DNA of 64,000 nucleotides from Marinomonas aquiplantarum (GTDB lineage Bacteria > Pseudomonadota > Gammaproteobacteria > Pseudomonadales > Marinomonadaceae), in the NCBI RefSeq assembly GCF_003314975.1, contig NZ_QNRF01000013.1, positions 1 through 64,000 of the forward strand, given 5' to 3'. The notes beneath the pieces were generated by a model that was not told the origin of the DNA, ran no database searches, and worked only from the letters and a program-made list of their open reading frames with translations. Shown in pieces: positions 6,745 to 16,105 of the stretch (positions within the stretch are counted from its first letter, which is position 1; each line of letters starts with the position of its first letter). The position numbers and the translations under genes are program-made.

Positions 6745-7236
6745 TTAGGCCAGCTGTTTAGCTGCCTCGGTTAAGCGAACGGCTTGGTCGCAAGCATTGG
6801 CGAGTTCCGTTCCTTTTTTAACAAAATGGCGACTAAAGTAGTTTTTGTGCTCATCATGTTCATGGAAGTTATGTGGTGTCAGTACGGCAGTCAAAACAGG
6901 TATTTCTGTCTCTAACTGAACTTGCATTAGCGCACTACAAACTGTTTGAGCAACAAAGTCATGGCGATAAATGCCACCGTCGACGACAAGTGCTGTACCT
7001 GCAATAGCGGCATATTGACCACTTTTTGCAAGAAGTTTCGCCTGTAGTGGAATTTCATAAGCACCTGGCACTGGGATAAGATCGATTAAATCTTTTGAGT
7101 AACCACGCGCACTTAGCTCTTCAGTAAAAGCATTGACACAGTTCATTACGATGTCTTCATGCCATGCAGCATGTAAGATCGCAATACGTTTGTTAGCTGG
7201 ATTGAAATCATGTTGATTCGTTGAGCTCTGATTCAT
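6745..7236 (-). CDS. ribH: 6,7-dimethyl-8-ribityllumazine synthase
   Basis: A 163-residue lumazine synthase, which condenses 5-amino-6-ribitylaminouracil with 3,4-dihydroxy-2-butanone 4-phosphate in riboflavin synthesis. Recognisable parts are IAILHAAWHEDIV, the VPGAYEIPLQAK substrate loop and the conserved ALVVDGGIYRHDFVA region with the catalytic His. The insertion HNFHEHDEHKNYF in the C-terminal part suggests the RibH2-like subgroup rather than the common RibE cluster enzyme. It stands alone, without ribBD neighbours, behind an FMN riboswitch, so it is probably an extra copy expressed when flavin is low. Confidence 0.9.
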   Translation of the reverse strand: MNQSSTNQHDFNPANKRIAILHAAWHEDIVMNCVNAFTEELSARGYSKDLIDLIPVPGAYEIPLQAKLLAKSGQYAAIAGTALVVDGGIYRHDFVAQTVCSALMQVQLETEIPVLTAVLTPHNFHEHDEHKNYFSRHFVKKGTELANACDQAVRLTEAAKQLA

Positions 7237-7360
7237 TTTTGTATCCTATAAAAGCGAAATGTGAATCAGGGCGAACGGGCAGGCAAACACACCGTAATAA
7301 TACGGCATACCATAATGTGACATTGCCAAGAGGCAATACCAGTAGAGGTCTTGTCTGACG

Positions 7361-7500
<140 letters not shown>

Positions 7501-7739
7501 AAATCGGAATCTCTCCCGATGCATGAAATATACTTGCTCAAATCGAGTTTTGTCAAAGCTTTAATAGGGCTAGATAGCGGTTTTCTACTTTGCTGCCTTT
7601 GTTTTTCACGTAATGACACATTTCTCACGGTTTGGTAACAAAAAATAACCATTTGAGAGAGGTGGTTTGCTTCATTTTGATGCCCTTTTCTTTATATTAA
7701 CGCTTTTACAGCTGGCTTAATAAGAAGGGAGTCTTAGTT

Positions 7740-8105
7740 ATGTTTTGTAGCAAATTTACCTTATCAAATGGTGCTATCTTTGGTGTCGCGATCCTTTTAA
7801 GCGCTTGTTCTTCTCAACCGTCTGGTGAATCTGATCAAGCTGCTCAGTCTAACTTAGAAGAGGTTGAGCAAACCAATATAGTCTCTTATCGCTGTGAGAA
7901 ACAAAATCTACAGGCTTATTTTCATGGTAATCGAGCTGAGATTGTATGGCAGGGCAGAAGCCATTATTTGACTCATGCCGTGAGTGCTTCAGGTGCCAGC
8001 TATTTAGGTGAATCCCTTACATTCTGGGCTCACCAGAATGAGGCTGAACTGGAGTTAGAAGACGGCACTCATATGTCTTGTCAGTTATTAAAAGTAGAAT
8101 CGTAA
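7740..8105 (+). CDS. MliC-like lysozyme-inhibitor lipoprotein
   Basis: A 121-residue predicted lipoprotein. A signal sequence ends in the lipobox LLSAC, giving Cys at about residue 23, followed by a Ser/Gln-rich linker. The C-terminal ~75 residues (VSYRCEKQNLQAYFHGNRAE ... GASYLGESLTFWAHQNEAEL) resemble the MliC/COG3895 domain, which binds and inhibits C-type lysozyme in the periplasm. Cysteines in YRC and MSC could form the conserved disulfide. AAGGGA lies upstream of ATG 7740. The family call is by pattern, moderate confidence; alone between ribH and the cob operon. Confidence 0.65.
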   Translation: MFCSKFTLSNGAIFGVAILLSACSSQPSGESDQAAQSNLEEVEQTNIVSYRCEKQNLQAYFHGNRAEIVWQGRSHYLTHAVSASGASYLGESLTFWAHQNEAELELEDGTHMSCQLLKVES

Positions 8106-8229
8106 AATTCTTATTGCCTGAGAATACTTCATTTTAAATCCCGCTGTTTTCATCCCTCCTTTTTGGTATTAAGTGTACAATACCTGCTATTCATGCCTAT
8201 TCGGCAAAACTGTGATTTGTAGAGTAAAA

Positions 8230-9006
8230 ATGAGCAAACTTTTTGTGATGGGAATGGGCCCAGGAGACTTGGGCCTAGTGACGCCGAATGCGACGCGAGC
8301 ACTCGCGGCATGCAGTGATTGGGTGGGCTATGGTTATTACCTCAATTTATTAGGTGATTTAAGTGAAGGTAAGCAGTTTCATGACTTACCTTTAGGTGAA
8401 GAAATTGGTCGTGCTCGGTTGGCTTTATCATTAGCCGCTGAAGGCAAGACGACTGCTTTAATTTCTAGTGGTGACATTGGCATCTATGCCATGGCGACTT
8501 TAGTATTTGAATTACTTGATCTGCAGCTACAAGGGAAAGAGTCTCACCCTGAGTGGCTGGATGTGGATATTGAAGTGATTCCAGGTATTTCAGCCATGCA
8601 GGCTGGAGCCAGTCGTGTTGGTGCCATGTTAGGACATGACTTTTGTACCATTTCCCTTTCTGATTTATTAACCCCTTGGGAAACCATTGATAAACGACTG
8701 CATGCCTGTGGTGCTGGGGATTTTGTTGTTTCGTTTTATAATCCGGTATCGAAAAAACGTGATTGGCAGTTGAATCATGCTCGCGATGTTCTGTTGCAAT
8801 ATCGACCGGCAACGACGCCGGTCATGATTGGTCGTCAGTTAACCCGCCCAGAAGAAATGATTCGATTTATCACTCTGGGCGAATTAGATGCTAAAGATGT
8901 GGATATGTTTACCATGGTGAGCGTTGGAAATTCTGACAGCAAGCACATTGTTAATGGCCAAAAAGAGTGGATTTATACTCCTCGTGGCTACTCTAAGAAA
9001 TTGTAA
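8230..9006 (+). CDS. cobJ: Precorrin-3B C17-methyltransferase
   Basis: A 258-residue SAM-dependent tetrapyrrole methylase that contracts the corrin ring by C17 methylation. The N-terminal LFVMGMGPGDLGLVTP is the family signature. VGYGYYLNLL, SSGDIGIYAM, VIPGISAMQAGASRVGAMLG and FVVSFYNPVSKKRDW mark it as CobJ/CbiH rather than another methylase. ATG 8230 fits the family start; the frame is open 19 codons upstream. First gene of cobJ-cobM-cobW-cobN-cbiX. I find no cobalamin riboswitch ahead of it. No Fe-S CobZ or CobG partner is in the window. Confidence 0.9.
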   Translation: MSKLFVMGMGPGDLGLVTPNATRALAACSDWVGYGYYLNLLGDLSEGKQFHDLPLGEEIGRARLALSLAAEGKTTALISSGDIGIYAMATLVFELLDLQLQGKESHPEWLDVDIEVIPGISAMQAGASRVGAMLGHDFCTISLSDLLTPWETIDKRLHACGAGDFVVSFYNPVSKKRDWQLNHARDVLLQYRPATTPVMIGRQLTRPEEMIRFITLGELDAKDVDMFTMVSVGNSDSKHIVNGQKEWIYTPRGYSKKL

Positions 9007-9020
9007 TTAAGAGACTCAAT

Positions 9021-9812
9021 ATGACGGTGTATTTTATTGGTGCTGGCCCCGGTGATCCAGACCTGATGACGGTGAAAGCGGTGAATACCATTGCGGCTTG
9101 CCAAGTGATTCTATACGCAGGCTCTTTGATCCCAACTCAGGTCATTGACAGTGTCCGAGGATCAGCGGATGCGATTTATGATACGGCGGAAATGAATCTC
9201 GATGAAACGACAGCGGTAATAGAGCAAGCAGCCAGAGAAGGTAAAGATGTGGCTCGTTTGCAGTCTGGTGACCCAGCTTTATACGGTGCAATTGGAGAGC
9301 AAATTCGGCGTTTGGAAACCCTTGATATTGATTATGAAGTGATACCAGGTGTCAGTGCCGTCGCAGCATCTGCTGCTTTATTAAAGAAAGAGTTAACCTT
9401 GTCTGGTGTATCGCAAACCGTCATTATGACTCGCTATGAAGGCAAGACCCCGTTTCCTGAAAGAGAGCGTCTTCCGGCTTTGGCTCAAAGTGGTGCGACT
9501 TTGGCCATTCATCTCGGTATTACTCGTATTCATAAAATTGTCGAAGAGCTTATTCCCTATTATGGCGAAGACTGTCCTGTGGCGGTGTGCTATCGCACCA
9601 GTTGGCCTGATCAGGATTATGTGGTTGGCACTCTGGCGGATATCGTCGCTAAAGTTCGAGAGAAAAAGTTTACTCGCACCAGTTTGATTTTGGTTGGTAA
9701 GGTTCTCGATACAGAGGAATTTGCTGATTCGTATTTATATGACAAGGGTCAGGCGCATATTTTTCGCAAAATACACCGACCTAAGAATAAAAAGGATGGC
9801 ACATGCAATTAA
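9021..9812 (+). CDS. cobM: Precorrin-4 C11-methyltransferase
   Basis: A 263-residue SAM-dependent methylase, next in order after CobJ in the aerobic corrin pathway. Signatures: VYFIGAGPGDPDLMTVKA, YAGSLIP, RLQSGDPALYGAIGEQ, VIPGVSAVAASAALL and the CobM/CbiF-specific CPVAVCYRTSWPDQ. Length is normal. It starts 14 bp after cobJ and its stop overlaps the cobW start by 10 bp, so the genes are translationally linked. Confidence 0.92.
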   Translation: MTVYFIGAGPGDPDLMTVKAVNTIAACQVILYAGSLIPTQVIDSVRGSADAIYDTAEMNLDETTAVIEQAAREGKDVARLQSGDPALYGAIGEQIRRLETLDIDYEVIPGVSAVAASAALLKKELTLSGVSQTVIMTRYEGKTPFPERERLPALAQSGATLAIHLGITRIHKIVEELIPYYGEDCPVAVCYRTSWPDQDYVVGTLADIVAKVREKKFTRTSLILVGKVLDTEEFADSYLYDKGQAHIFRKIHRPKNKKDGTCN

Positions 9813-10882
9813 ATAAAATCCCCACAACGATTGTCACGGGCTTTCTGGGAAGTGGTAAAACCACATTATTGTCGAATGTTTTAAAACAAGCTGCTGGCAA
9901 ACGCATTGCGGTTATTGTGAATGAATTTGGTGAACTGGACATTGACTCAGATTTACTACGGTCTTGCCCTTTGGATTGTGATGATGAGCAGAGCGACAGC
10001 CAGCGTAGTGAAGAGGGTTTCTATGAGCTAGCGAATGGCTGTATCTGTTGTACAGTGGAAGAAGAGTTTCTTCCCGTGATGGAGCAATTGGTTGCGCGTC
10101 GTGATGACATTGATCATATCCTGATTGAAACCAGTGGTTTGGCTTTGCCTAAGCCTTTGGTGCAGGCATTTAATTGGCCAGGCATTAAAGAGCATTGCAC
10201 AGTAGATGCGGTTATTACCGTTGTAGACGGTCCTGCGGTAGCAGCAGGACGATTTGCTCACAACGAGGAGCAAGTACAAGCACAGCGTCTGGCGGATGAA
10301 AGCCTAGATCATGACCCTAGTTTACAAGAGCTATTAGACGATCAGTTGAGTGCTGCGGACTTAGTTGTGGTCAGCAAGAACGATTTATTGGATGAGATTG
10401 AGCGGGCTAAAGTCCAAGCTGTGATTGCCAATGAAGTGCCAAGTACTGTGAAGACAGTTTACATTGAGCATGGTGAAGCAGAATTAGACAAATTGCTTGG
10501 CATTGATGCAGCGAGTGAATCTCGTATCGATGATGTACATAATCATCATGATCATCACCATGCGCACGGTGAGCACCATGAACATGCTCACGACCACTTT
10601 GATTCTTTTGTGGTGAAATTGGGGGAAGTATCCTCTGATTTGCTGCAAGAAGCACTAGAGCAGTTGATAGAAGAGCATAATATATTTCGCGTGAAAGGCT
10701 TTGCGGCAGTGCATGGTAAGCCAATGCGCCAAGTTTTTCAGGCCGTAGGTCGACGTTTGGATCGTTACTTTGACCGTTTGTGGCAAGCGGAAGAAATTCG
10801 TCAGACACAATTGGTCTTTATCGGTAAAGGCATCGACAAAGAAACCATTGAAGGCGCGTTGAATGACGCGTTAAGCGCATAG
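9803..10882 (+). CDS. cobW: CobW-type zinc/cobalt GTPase metallochaperone
   Basis: A 359-residue G3E GTPase. The Walker A GFLGSGKTT is at residues 13-21, the metal-binding CICC motif is at about 79-82, and the GTPase NKxD-like element is SKNDLLDE. A His-rich stretch (about residues 246-264, repeated HH, HD and HEH) separates it from the CobW C-terminal domain (about 270-355). CobW-type proteins are thought to deliver Co(II) to cobaltochelatase; the cobN gene follows at once. Start ATG 9803 is inside the end of cobM, with AAGGA before it. Confidence 0.93.
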   Translation: MQLNKIPTTIVTGFLGSGKTTLLSNVLKQAAGKRIAVIVNEFGELDIDSDLLRSCPLDCDDEQSDSQRSEEGFYELANGCICCTVEEEFLPVMEQLVARRDDIDHILIETSGLALPKPLVQAFNWPGIKEHCTVDAVITVVDGPAVAAGRFAHNEEQVQAQRLADESLDHDPSLQELLDDQLSAADLVVVSKNDLLDEIERAKVQAVIANEVPSTVKTVYIEHGEAELDKLLGIDAASESRIDDVHNHHDHHHAHGEHHEHAHDHFDSFVVKLGEVSSDLLQEALEQLIEEHNIFRVKGFAAVHGKPMRQVFQAVGRRLDRYFDRLWQAEEIRQTQLVFIGKGIDKETIEGALNDALSA

Positions 10883-10898
10883 TTGAAGGTTTGCTTCC

Positions 10899-13800
10899 TT
10901 GCATTTATTAGCGGCTAAACCTGGTGGGTTTGTTGACGACGAAGGCATTGTCGACCTAGGGCAGAGTCCGGCAGAGTTAGTAATCCTAGCGGCTGCAGAC
11001 TCTGTGTTAGGCGCGCTCGGCGCAGCATTGGACCATCTAGGAGATCAATCTGGTCTGCCAAGTGTGCGTTTGGCGAATTGGATGCAATTGGTGAAACCCG
11101 CTGCCTATGATTTGTATGAGCATAAGGTACTCGAAAACGCCAAAGTTGTTGTGGTCTCTCTATTAGGTGGTGAGCATTATTGGCCTTATGGCTTTCAGCA
11201 ATTGCAGGTTTGGCGTCAAGCCAAACCGGGTCGAGTATTGATTATGGTGCCCGGCGATGATGCAGAAGATCCAGCGTTAAGCCAAGCTTCCAATGTTGAG
11301 TATGAAGACAATCATCGTATCTGGCGTTATTTAAGAGAGAGTGGGTTGAACAACTCTCTGTCTTGTTTGCGTTTCATTAGTGCACGTTTTTTCGATAAAA
11401 AAATCCACTGGGCTGAGCCTAGCGCCTTGCCAAATGCGGTGATTTACCATCAAGGAAATGTTGCCAGTTATGTAGAGTGGCAAGCGGATTGTCAAAGGGA
11501 AGCAGCAAGTCGTCCCGTAGTCTTGTTGGTTTTCTACCGCTCGTTATTGCAAAGCGGCAATACGCAAGTTTTTGATGACTTAATCGATGTACTCAAAGCG
11601 CAAGGTTTGCAACCTTTAACCTTAGCGGTTAACTCCCTAAAAGACGATGTTGCTATTCAGCTGATAGACACCCTAATTGAGAAAAGCCAAGCTAAGGTCA
11701 TTTTGAATACCACAGGGTTTGCGGCGAATCGAGCGGCCAGTCCTGATTTATCGTCTAATCCAAGTGATTTCCAATCTCCTTTTAATGCGGATATTCCGGT
11801 CTTACAGCTGATTTTGTCAGCCAGTACGGAAGAGGATTGGCAAGCTCAAACACAAGGCTTACGCAGCCGCGATGTGGCGATGCAAATTGTTTTACCTGAA
11901 ATGGATGGTCGAGTAATTACGCGAGCCATCAGTTTTAAGGCCTTGAGTCATTATCATCAAGCCGCTCAAATTGACTTAGTGCGTTATCAATTGCACACCG
12001 AAAGGGCTAAGTTTGTTGCTCAGTTAGCGCATCGCTATGTCATGCTATCTACCAAGGTGAATGCTGATAAACGTATTGCGTTTGTGTTGGCAAACTACCC
12101 CACCAAAGATGGTCGAATTGGTAATGGTGTGGGATTAGACACACCGGCTTCAACCGTTAATTTATTGCATGCTTTGAAAGATCAAGGCTATCCGATTGAC
12201 GATGTTCCTGACAATGGTAATGCCTTAATCGAAGCTTTATTAGGCGCAGTAACCAATAACCCCAATACCTTGCATGAAAGAGGTTGCTGGCAGAGTTTAG
12301 CGCTAGAAGACTATTTAGAGCACTTTTATCAGTTGCCATTGGCTTGCCAACAAGCGGTCTGGGATCGTTGGGGGCCACCGGAAAACGACCACAAGTGTCG
12401 TCTTCAAAATGGTCAGTATCGCCTTATGTTGGCGGGCATTCGTTTAGGCGATACGTTTGTGGGTATTCAACCTGCGCGTGGCTTTAATTTAGATTTAGCG
12501 GCAAATTACCATGACCCTGATTTGATTCCACCTCACAGTTATCTGGCGTTCTATTTTTGGCTACGACATGTTTATCAAGTGGATGCCTTTGTGCATGTTG
12601 GTAAACATGGCAACTTGGAATGGCTACCAGGGAAAGGGACGGCACTGTCTGAGCAATGTTGGCCTGATATTGCCCTTGGTGCGATGCCACATTTTTACCC
12701 TTTTATTGTCAATGACCCTGGGGAAGGGGCGCAAGCCAAGCGTCGTACGCAAGCGGTGATTATCGATCATTTGATGCCGCCGATGACACGAGCCGAAACC
12801 TATGGCGAGATGGCCGAATTGGAAAATTTGGTGGACGAATATTACCAAGCCATGGGCATGGACATTCGTCGTGAAACTTGGCTGCGCGAGAAAATACTTG
12901 AGAAGGTCACACAAACACATTTATTGGAAGAGTTAACCAGCATTGATGCAGAGGATGAGGAGTCTGTTTTAGAGGGCTTGGATGCGTATTTGTGTGAAAT
13001 CAAAGAAGCGCAAATACGGCATGGTTTGCATCGTCTTGGTGAGTTGCCGGAGCACTCTAAACTTGCAGACACCCTAGTAGCTTTATTGCGTTTGCCTAGA
13101 GGAAACCAAGATGACAGTCGCGGTTTGCTGCACGCTTTGGTGGCAGATCTGGTATTGACGGTGGACGATTTTGACCCTATGCAGGCGACTCGCTCGATCT
13201 GGATGGGGGAAAAACCACAGCAACTACAAGCCATTAGTTCGAGTGATTGGCGAACGTATGCTGATACAAAAGAAAGGCTTGAGTTGTTGGCGGTGGATCT
13301 AGTGAAGCAATATTTACTCGGGCCAGAGAATGTCGAGGCGTTAATGTCGTCTTTGCCGCTCACCGCGAAGCTTTTGAAGCACGCTAAGCAGCAGCTATTA
13401 AAGGCGCTTCATGAAAGTGCTAAACAAGAGATTCATGCCTTGTTAACTGGGTTATCTGGTGGCTTTATTGCGCCAGGGCCAAGTGGTGCACCTACTCGCG
13501 GTCGATTGGATACCTTGCCAACTGGACGTAACTTTTTCTCGGTAGATAATCGTTCGATTCCATCGCCTGCGGCATGGGCGATTGGTCAAAAGTCGGCAGA
13601 GGCTCTCATTCAACGGCATTTACAAGAGCATGGTGATTACCCTAGTGAATTGGGCTTGTCGGTATGGGGAACGGCGACCATGCGTACCGGAGGTGACGAC
13701 ATTGCACAAGCGTTTGCTTTGATGGGCGTTCGTCCAATTTGGGCACCCGGTTCGAATCGAGTGATGGATTTCGAAGTCTTATCCTGTATGCAATTGGGTC

Positions 13801-14732
13801 GACCTCGAGTGGATGTAACGCTTCGAGTCTCGGGCTTTTTTCGTGATGCATTTGCCAATGTCATGCGTTTGTATGATGCGGCTGTGCAGGTTATTGCGAA
13901 CTTCGAAGAACCAGGTACAGGGAACGTTATCCGTCGTCATATTGCCGAACGAGAGGCAGCCTTATTGGCCGATGGTATGGATCCAGAAAGTGCTAAACGA
14001 CAAGCATCTTATCGAGTATTCGGTAGTAAACCAGGTGCATATGGTGCAGGACTTCAAGGTTTAATTGATGAGCGTTGCTGGGATGAGCGCAGTGATCTTG
14101 CTGAAGCTTATGTGAACTGGGGCGGCTATGCTTATGATGGTGATAAACACGACGGAGTAGAAGCTAAAGGGGCGTTTATCGAGCGTTTATCGAGACTTGA
14201 GGCCGTGGTTCAGAACCAAGATAATCGGGAGCACGATATTTTAGACTCGGATGATTATTACCAGTTTCAAGGTGGTATGACCAATGCGGTGACCCAGTTT
14301 CGAGGTCAAGCGCCGAGTGTTTATCATAATGATCATTCTAATCCCAGTTCTCCTAAAATCCGTACGTTAAAAGAAGAGCTCAATCGGGTTGTACGTTCGC
14401 GAGTGTTGAATCCAAAATGGATTCAAGCAATGCAAGAGCACGGTTACAAAGGGGCATTCGAGATGACGGCGACCGTGGATTATTTGTTTGCTTATGATGC
14501 GACTACGGATTTGGTTGCGGATTATCAGTATGAACAAGTGACTCAGCAGCTATTATTAGACCCAGACAATCAAGCCTTTATGCGTGATAATAACCCTCAT
14601 GCTTTAGAAGAAATGGCAGAGCGTTTATTAGAGGCCATTCAACGAGGCATGTGGCAAGACGACAATGGCTGTGAAGCCGAGATTCAATCTTTGCTGCTTG
14701 ATTTAGATCAGCAGCAAGAGCAAAAAAGATAG
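10899..14732 (+). CDS. cobN: Cobaltochelatase large subunit CobN
   Basis: A 1277-residue CobN/magnesium-chelatase H-type subunit that inserts cobalt into hydrogenobyrinate diamide. The start is TTG 10899: the family's N-terminus MHLLAAKPGGFVDDEGIVDL begins exactly there, and no ATG or GTG is nearby. Conserved blocks include VGKHGNLEWLPGKGTALS, PGPSGAPTRGRLDTLPTGRN and FQGGMTNAV. Normal length. CobN works with CobS and CobT, which are not in this window and must lie elsewhere or be replaced by ChlI/ChlD-like proteins. It begins 16 bp after cobW. Confidence 0.94.
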   Translation: MHLLAAKPGGFVDDEGIVDLGQSPAELVILAAADSVLGALGAALDHLGDQSGLPSVRLANWMQLVKPAAYDLYEHKVLENAKVVVVSLLGGEHYWPYGFQQLQVWRQAKPGRVLIMVPGDDAEDPALSQASNVEYEDNHRIWRYLRESGLNNSLSCLRFISARFFDKKIHWAEPSALPNAVIYHQGNVASYVEWQADCQREAASRPVVLLVFYRSLLQSGNTQVFDDLIDVLKAQGLQPLTLAVNSLKDDVAIQLIDTLIEKSQAKVILNTTGFAANRAASPDLSSNPSDFQSPFNADIPVLQLILSASTEEDWQAQTQGLRSRDVAMQIVLPEMDGRVITRAISFKALSHYHQAAQIDLVRYQLHTERAKFVAQLAHRYVMLSTKVNADKRIAFVLANYPTKDGRIGNGVGLDTPASTVNLLHALKDQGYPIDDVPDNGNALIEALLGAVTNNPNTLHERGCWQSLALEDYLEHFYQLPLACQQAVWDRWGPPENDHKCRLQNGQYRLMLAGIRLGDTFVGIQPARGFNLDLAANYHDPDLIPPHSYLAFYFWLRHVYQVDAFVHVGKHGNLEWLPGKGTALSEQCWPDIALGAMPHFYPFIVNDPGEGAQAKRRTQAVIIDHLMPPMTRAETYGEMAELENLVDEYYQAMGMDIRRETWLREKILEKVTQTHLLEELTSIDAEDEESVLEGLDAYLCEIKEAQIRHGLHRLGELPEHSKLADTLVALLRLPRGNQDDSRGLLHALVADLVLTVDDFDPMQATRSIWMGEKPQQLQAISSSDWRTYADTKERLELLAVDLVKQYLLGPENVEALMSSLPLTAKLLKHAKQQLLKALHESAKQEIHALLTGLSGGFIAPGPSGAPTRGRLDTLPTGRNFFSVDNRSIPSPAAWAIGQKSAEALIQRHLQEHGDYPSELGLSVWGTATMRTGGDDIAQAFALMGVRPIWAPGSNRVMDFEVLSCMQLGRPRVDVTLRVSGFFRDAFANVMRLYDAAVQVIANFEEPGTGNVIRRHIAEREAALLADGMDPESAKRQASYRVFGSKPGAYGAGLQGLIDERCWDERSDLAEAYVNWGGYAYDGDKHDGVEAKGAFIERLSRLEAVVQNQDNREHDILDSDDYYQFQGGMTNAVTQFRGQAPSVYHNDHSNPSSPKIRTLKEELNRVVRSRVLNPKWIQAMQEHGYKGAFEMTATVDYLFAYDATTDLVADYQYEQVTQQLLLDPDNQAFMRDNNPHALEEMAERLLEAIQRGMWQDDNGCEAEIQSLLLDLDQQQEQKR

Positions 14733-14783
14733 TAGTCTTGGGCAGAAGATTACTTATCCAAATTGATTATTAAGAGAGACGTA

Positions 14784-15974
14784 ATGAGCAATACAACACT
14801 CCCGAAGAAACAAGGCATTATGATCTGTGGTCATGGCAGTCGTGACAAAGATGCCGAGCGTGAATTTGGTTTGGTCGCCAAAGGTTTAAAAAACCGTTAT
14901 CCAGACATGCCTGTGGAGTATGGTTTTTTAGAGTTTTCGGCTCCTAACATTCATATGGGGCTAGATAGCCTTATTCAGCAGGGTGTGGAAGAGATTTATG
15001 CTGTACCAGGAATGTTGTTTGCAGCCACTCATGCGAAAAACGATATCCCCTCTGTGTTGACGACTTATGAAGAAAAGCATCCAGGTCTGAAGATAACCTA
15101 TGGTCGTGAATTGGGCTTACAGGACGATATGATCGAAGCCTTTCAAGCCCGTATTTATGAGTCTTTAGGGTTGGATCCAGAACAACCACCAGAAAATCTA
15201 TACGATACTATGTTAGTCGTTGTCGGACGAGGTACTTCAGATACATCGGCTAATGCCGAGGCGGCAAAATTAACTCGTATCGTAAATGAAAATATGGGCT
15301 TTGGCTGGGCTGACACTGTGTATTCTGGTGTGACATACCCTTCTGTTGGTGTGGGTTTAGAAAAACTTCTGAAATTGGGCTTTAAGCGTATTGTTGTCGC
15401 GCCTTATTTCTTATTTACTGGCCGCTTGATTAAGCGAATCCAAGGATATGTTGATAAAGTCGCGAGTGAAAACCCAGGGACTGAGTTCATTCAGACACCT
15501 TATCTGAATGATCATCCAAGGGTGATTGATGCGTTTGTGAATCGTGTCGAGGAGATACGACAAGATGACTTGGCAACGGGCCAAGAAACCTTGATGAGTT
15601 CGTTTAAGCGTCGTCTTGCTGCTGGGGAAGTCGAAGTTCATCACCACCATGCGGAGTTCGTGGACCCTCAGGATGATACACAAGGCTTGTCAGAGTCTGA
15701 TCGCCATCATCACCATTCTGATCACAGCCATGAGCATTCACACCAGCACTCGCATGGGCATTCTCACCATAGCCATGGACATTCTCATGGACACTCGCAT
15801 CATGGTCATTCACACGGTGTTTATAAGCACATTGGGCACCCGATGGGGCCGCGAACCATGATAGGGGAAGGTGTGTGTTGTTGCTTTATGGGGCAGTTTA
15901 CAGCGGACATTTTAGCAGAAGAAAAAGACCGCATTGAAGGGGATTGTACGCAGACAGCGTTGGCTCATAAATAA
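14784..15974 (+). CDS. cbiX: CbiX-type chelatase with His-rich tail
   Basis: A 396-residue protein with two CbiX/SirB chelatase halves: the first starts GIMICGHGSRDKDAEREF, the second near MLVVVGRGTSDTSANAEAAK. Residues about 306-345 are a His-rich region with many HSHG repeats. The tail carries VCCCFMGQF and a final Cys, possibly a metal or Fe-S site. CbiX inserts cobalt into an early tetrapyrrole in the anaerobic pathway, whereas its neighbours CobN, CobJ and CobM suit the aerobic route. It may store cobalt or act in a mixed pathway. Start ATG 14784 is chosen over the in-frame upstream one because the family begins there. Confidence 0.85.
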   Translation: MSNTTLPKKQGIMICGHGSRDKDAEREFGLVAKGLKNRYPDMPVEYGFLEFSAPNIHMGLDSLIQQGVEEIYAVPGMLFAATHAKNDIPSVLTTYEEKHPGLKITYGRELGLQDDMIEAFQARIYESLGLDPEQPPENLYDTMLVVVGRGTSDTSANAEAAKLTRIVNENMGFGWADTVYSGVTYPSVGVGLEKLLKLGFKRIVVAPYFLFTGRLIKRIQGYVDKVASENPGTEFIQTPYLNDHPRVIDAFVNRVEEIRQDDLATGQETLMSSFKRRLAAGEVEVHHHHAEFVDPQDDTQGLSESDRHHHHSDHSHEHSHQHSHGHSHHSHGHSHGHSHHGHSHGVYKHIGHPMGPRTMIGEGVCCCFMGQFTADILAEEKDRIEGDCTQTALAHK

Positions 15975-16013
15975 GCCTTTAAACGGTGTTTGTTGATGCT
16001 AAGCTTAATGATT

Positions 16014-16042
16014 AAAAAGCCAATGGAAACATTGGCTTTTTT
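16014..16042 (+). terminator. Terminator of the cobalamin operon
   Basis: AAAAAGCCAATG at 16014-16025, GAAA loop, CATTGGCTTTTTT from 16030. A typical stem with U-tract, 40 bases after the cbiX stop. Confidence 0.85.
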
Positions 16043-16105
16043 CTATATCAATCAGATATAGTAATAAATCTTGCTTTAATTCATTAACTTATCGATGGTA
16101 AAAAA

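Noticed and set aside
8106..8229. Cobalamin riboswitch before cobJ
   Set aside because: The short gap does not contain the B12-box or the conserved core, so none is called.
15700..15825. Tandem repeat in DNA within cbiX
   Set aside because: It encodes the His-rich tail in frame and is explained as coding sequence.
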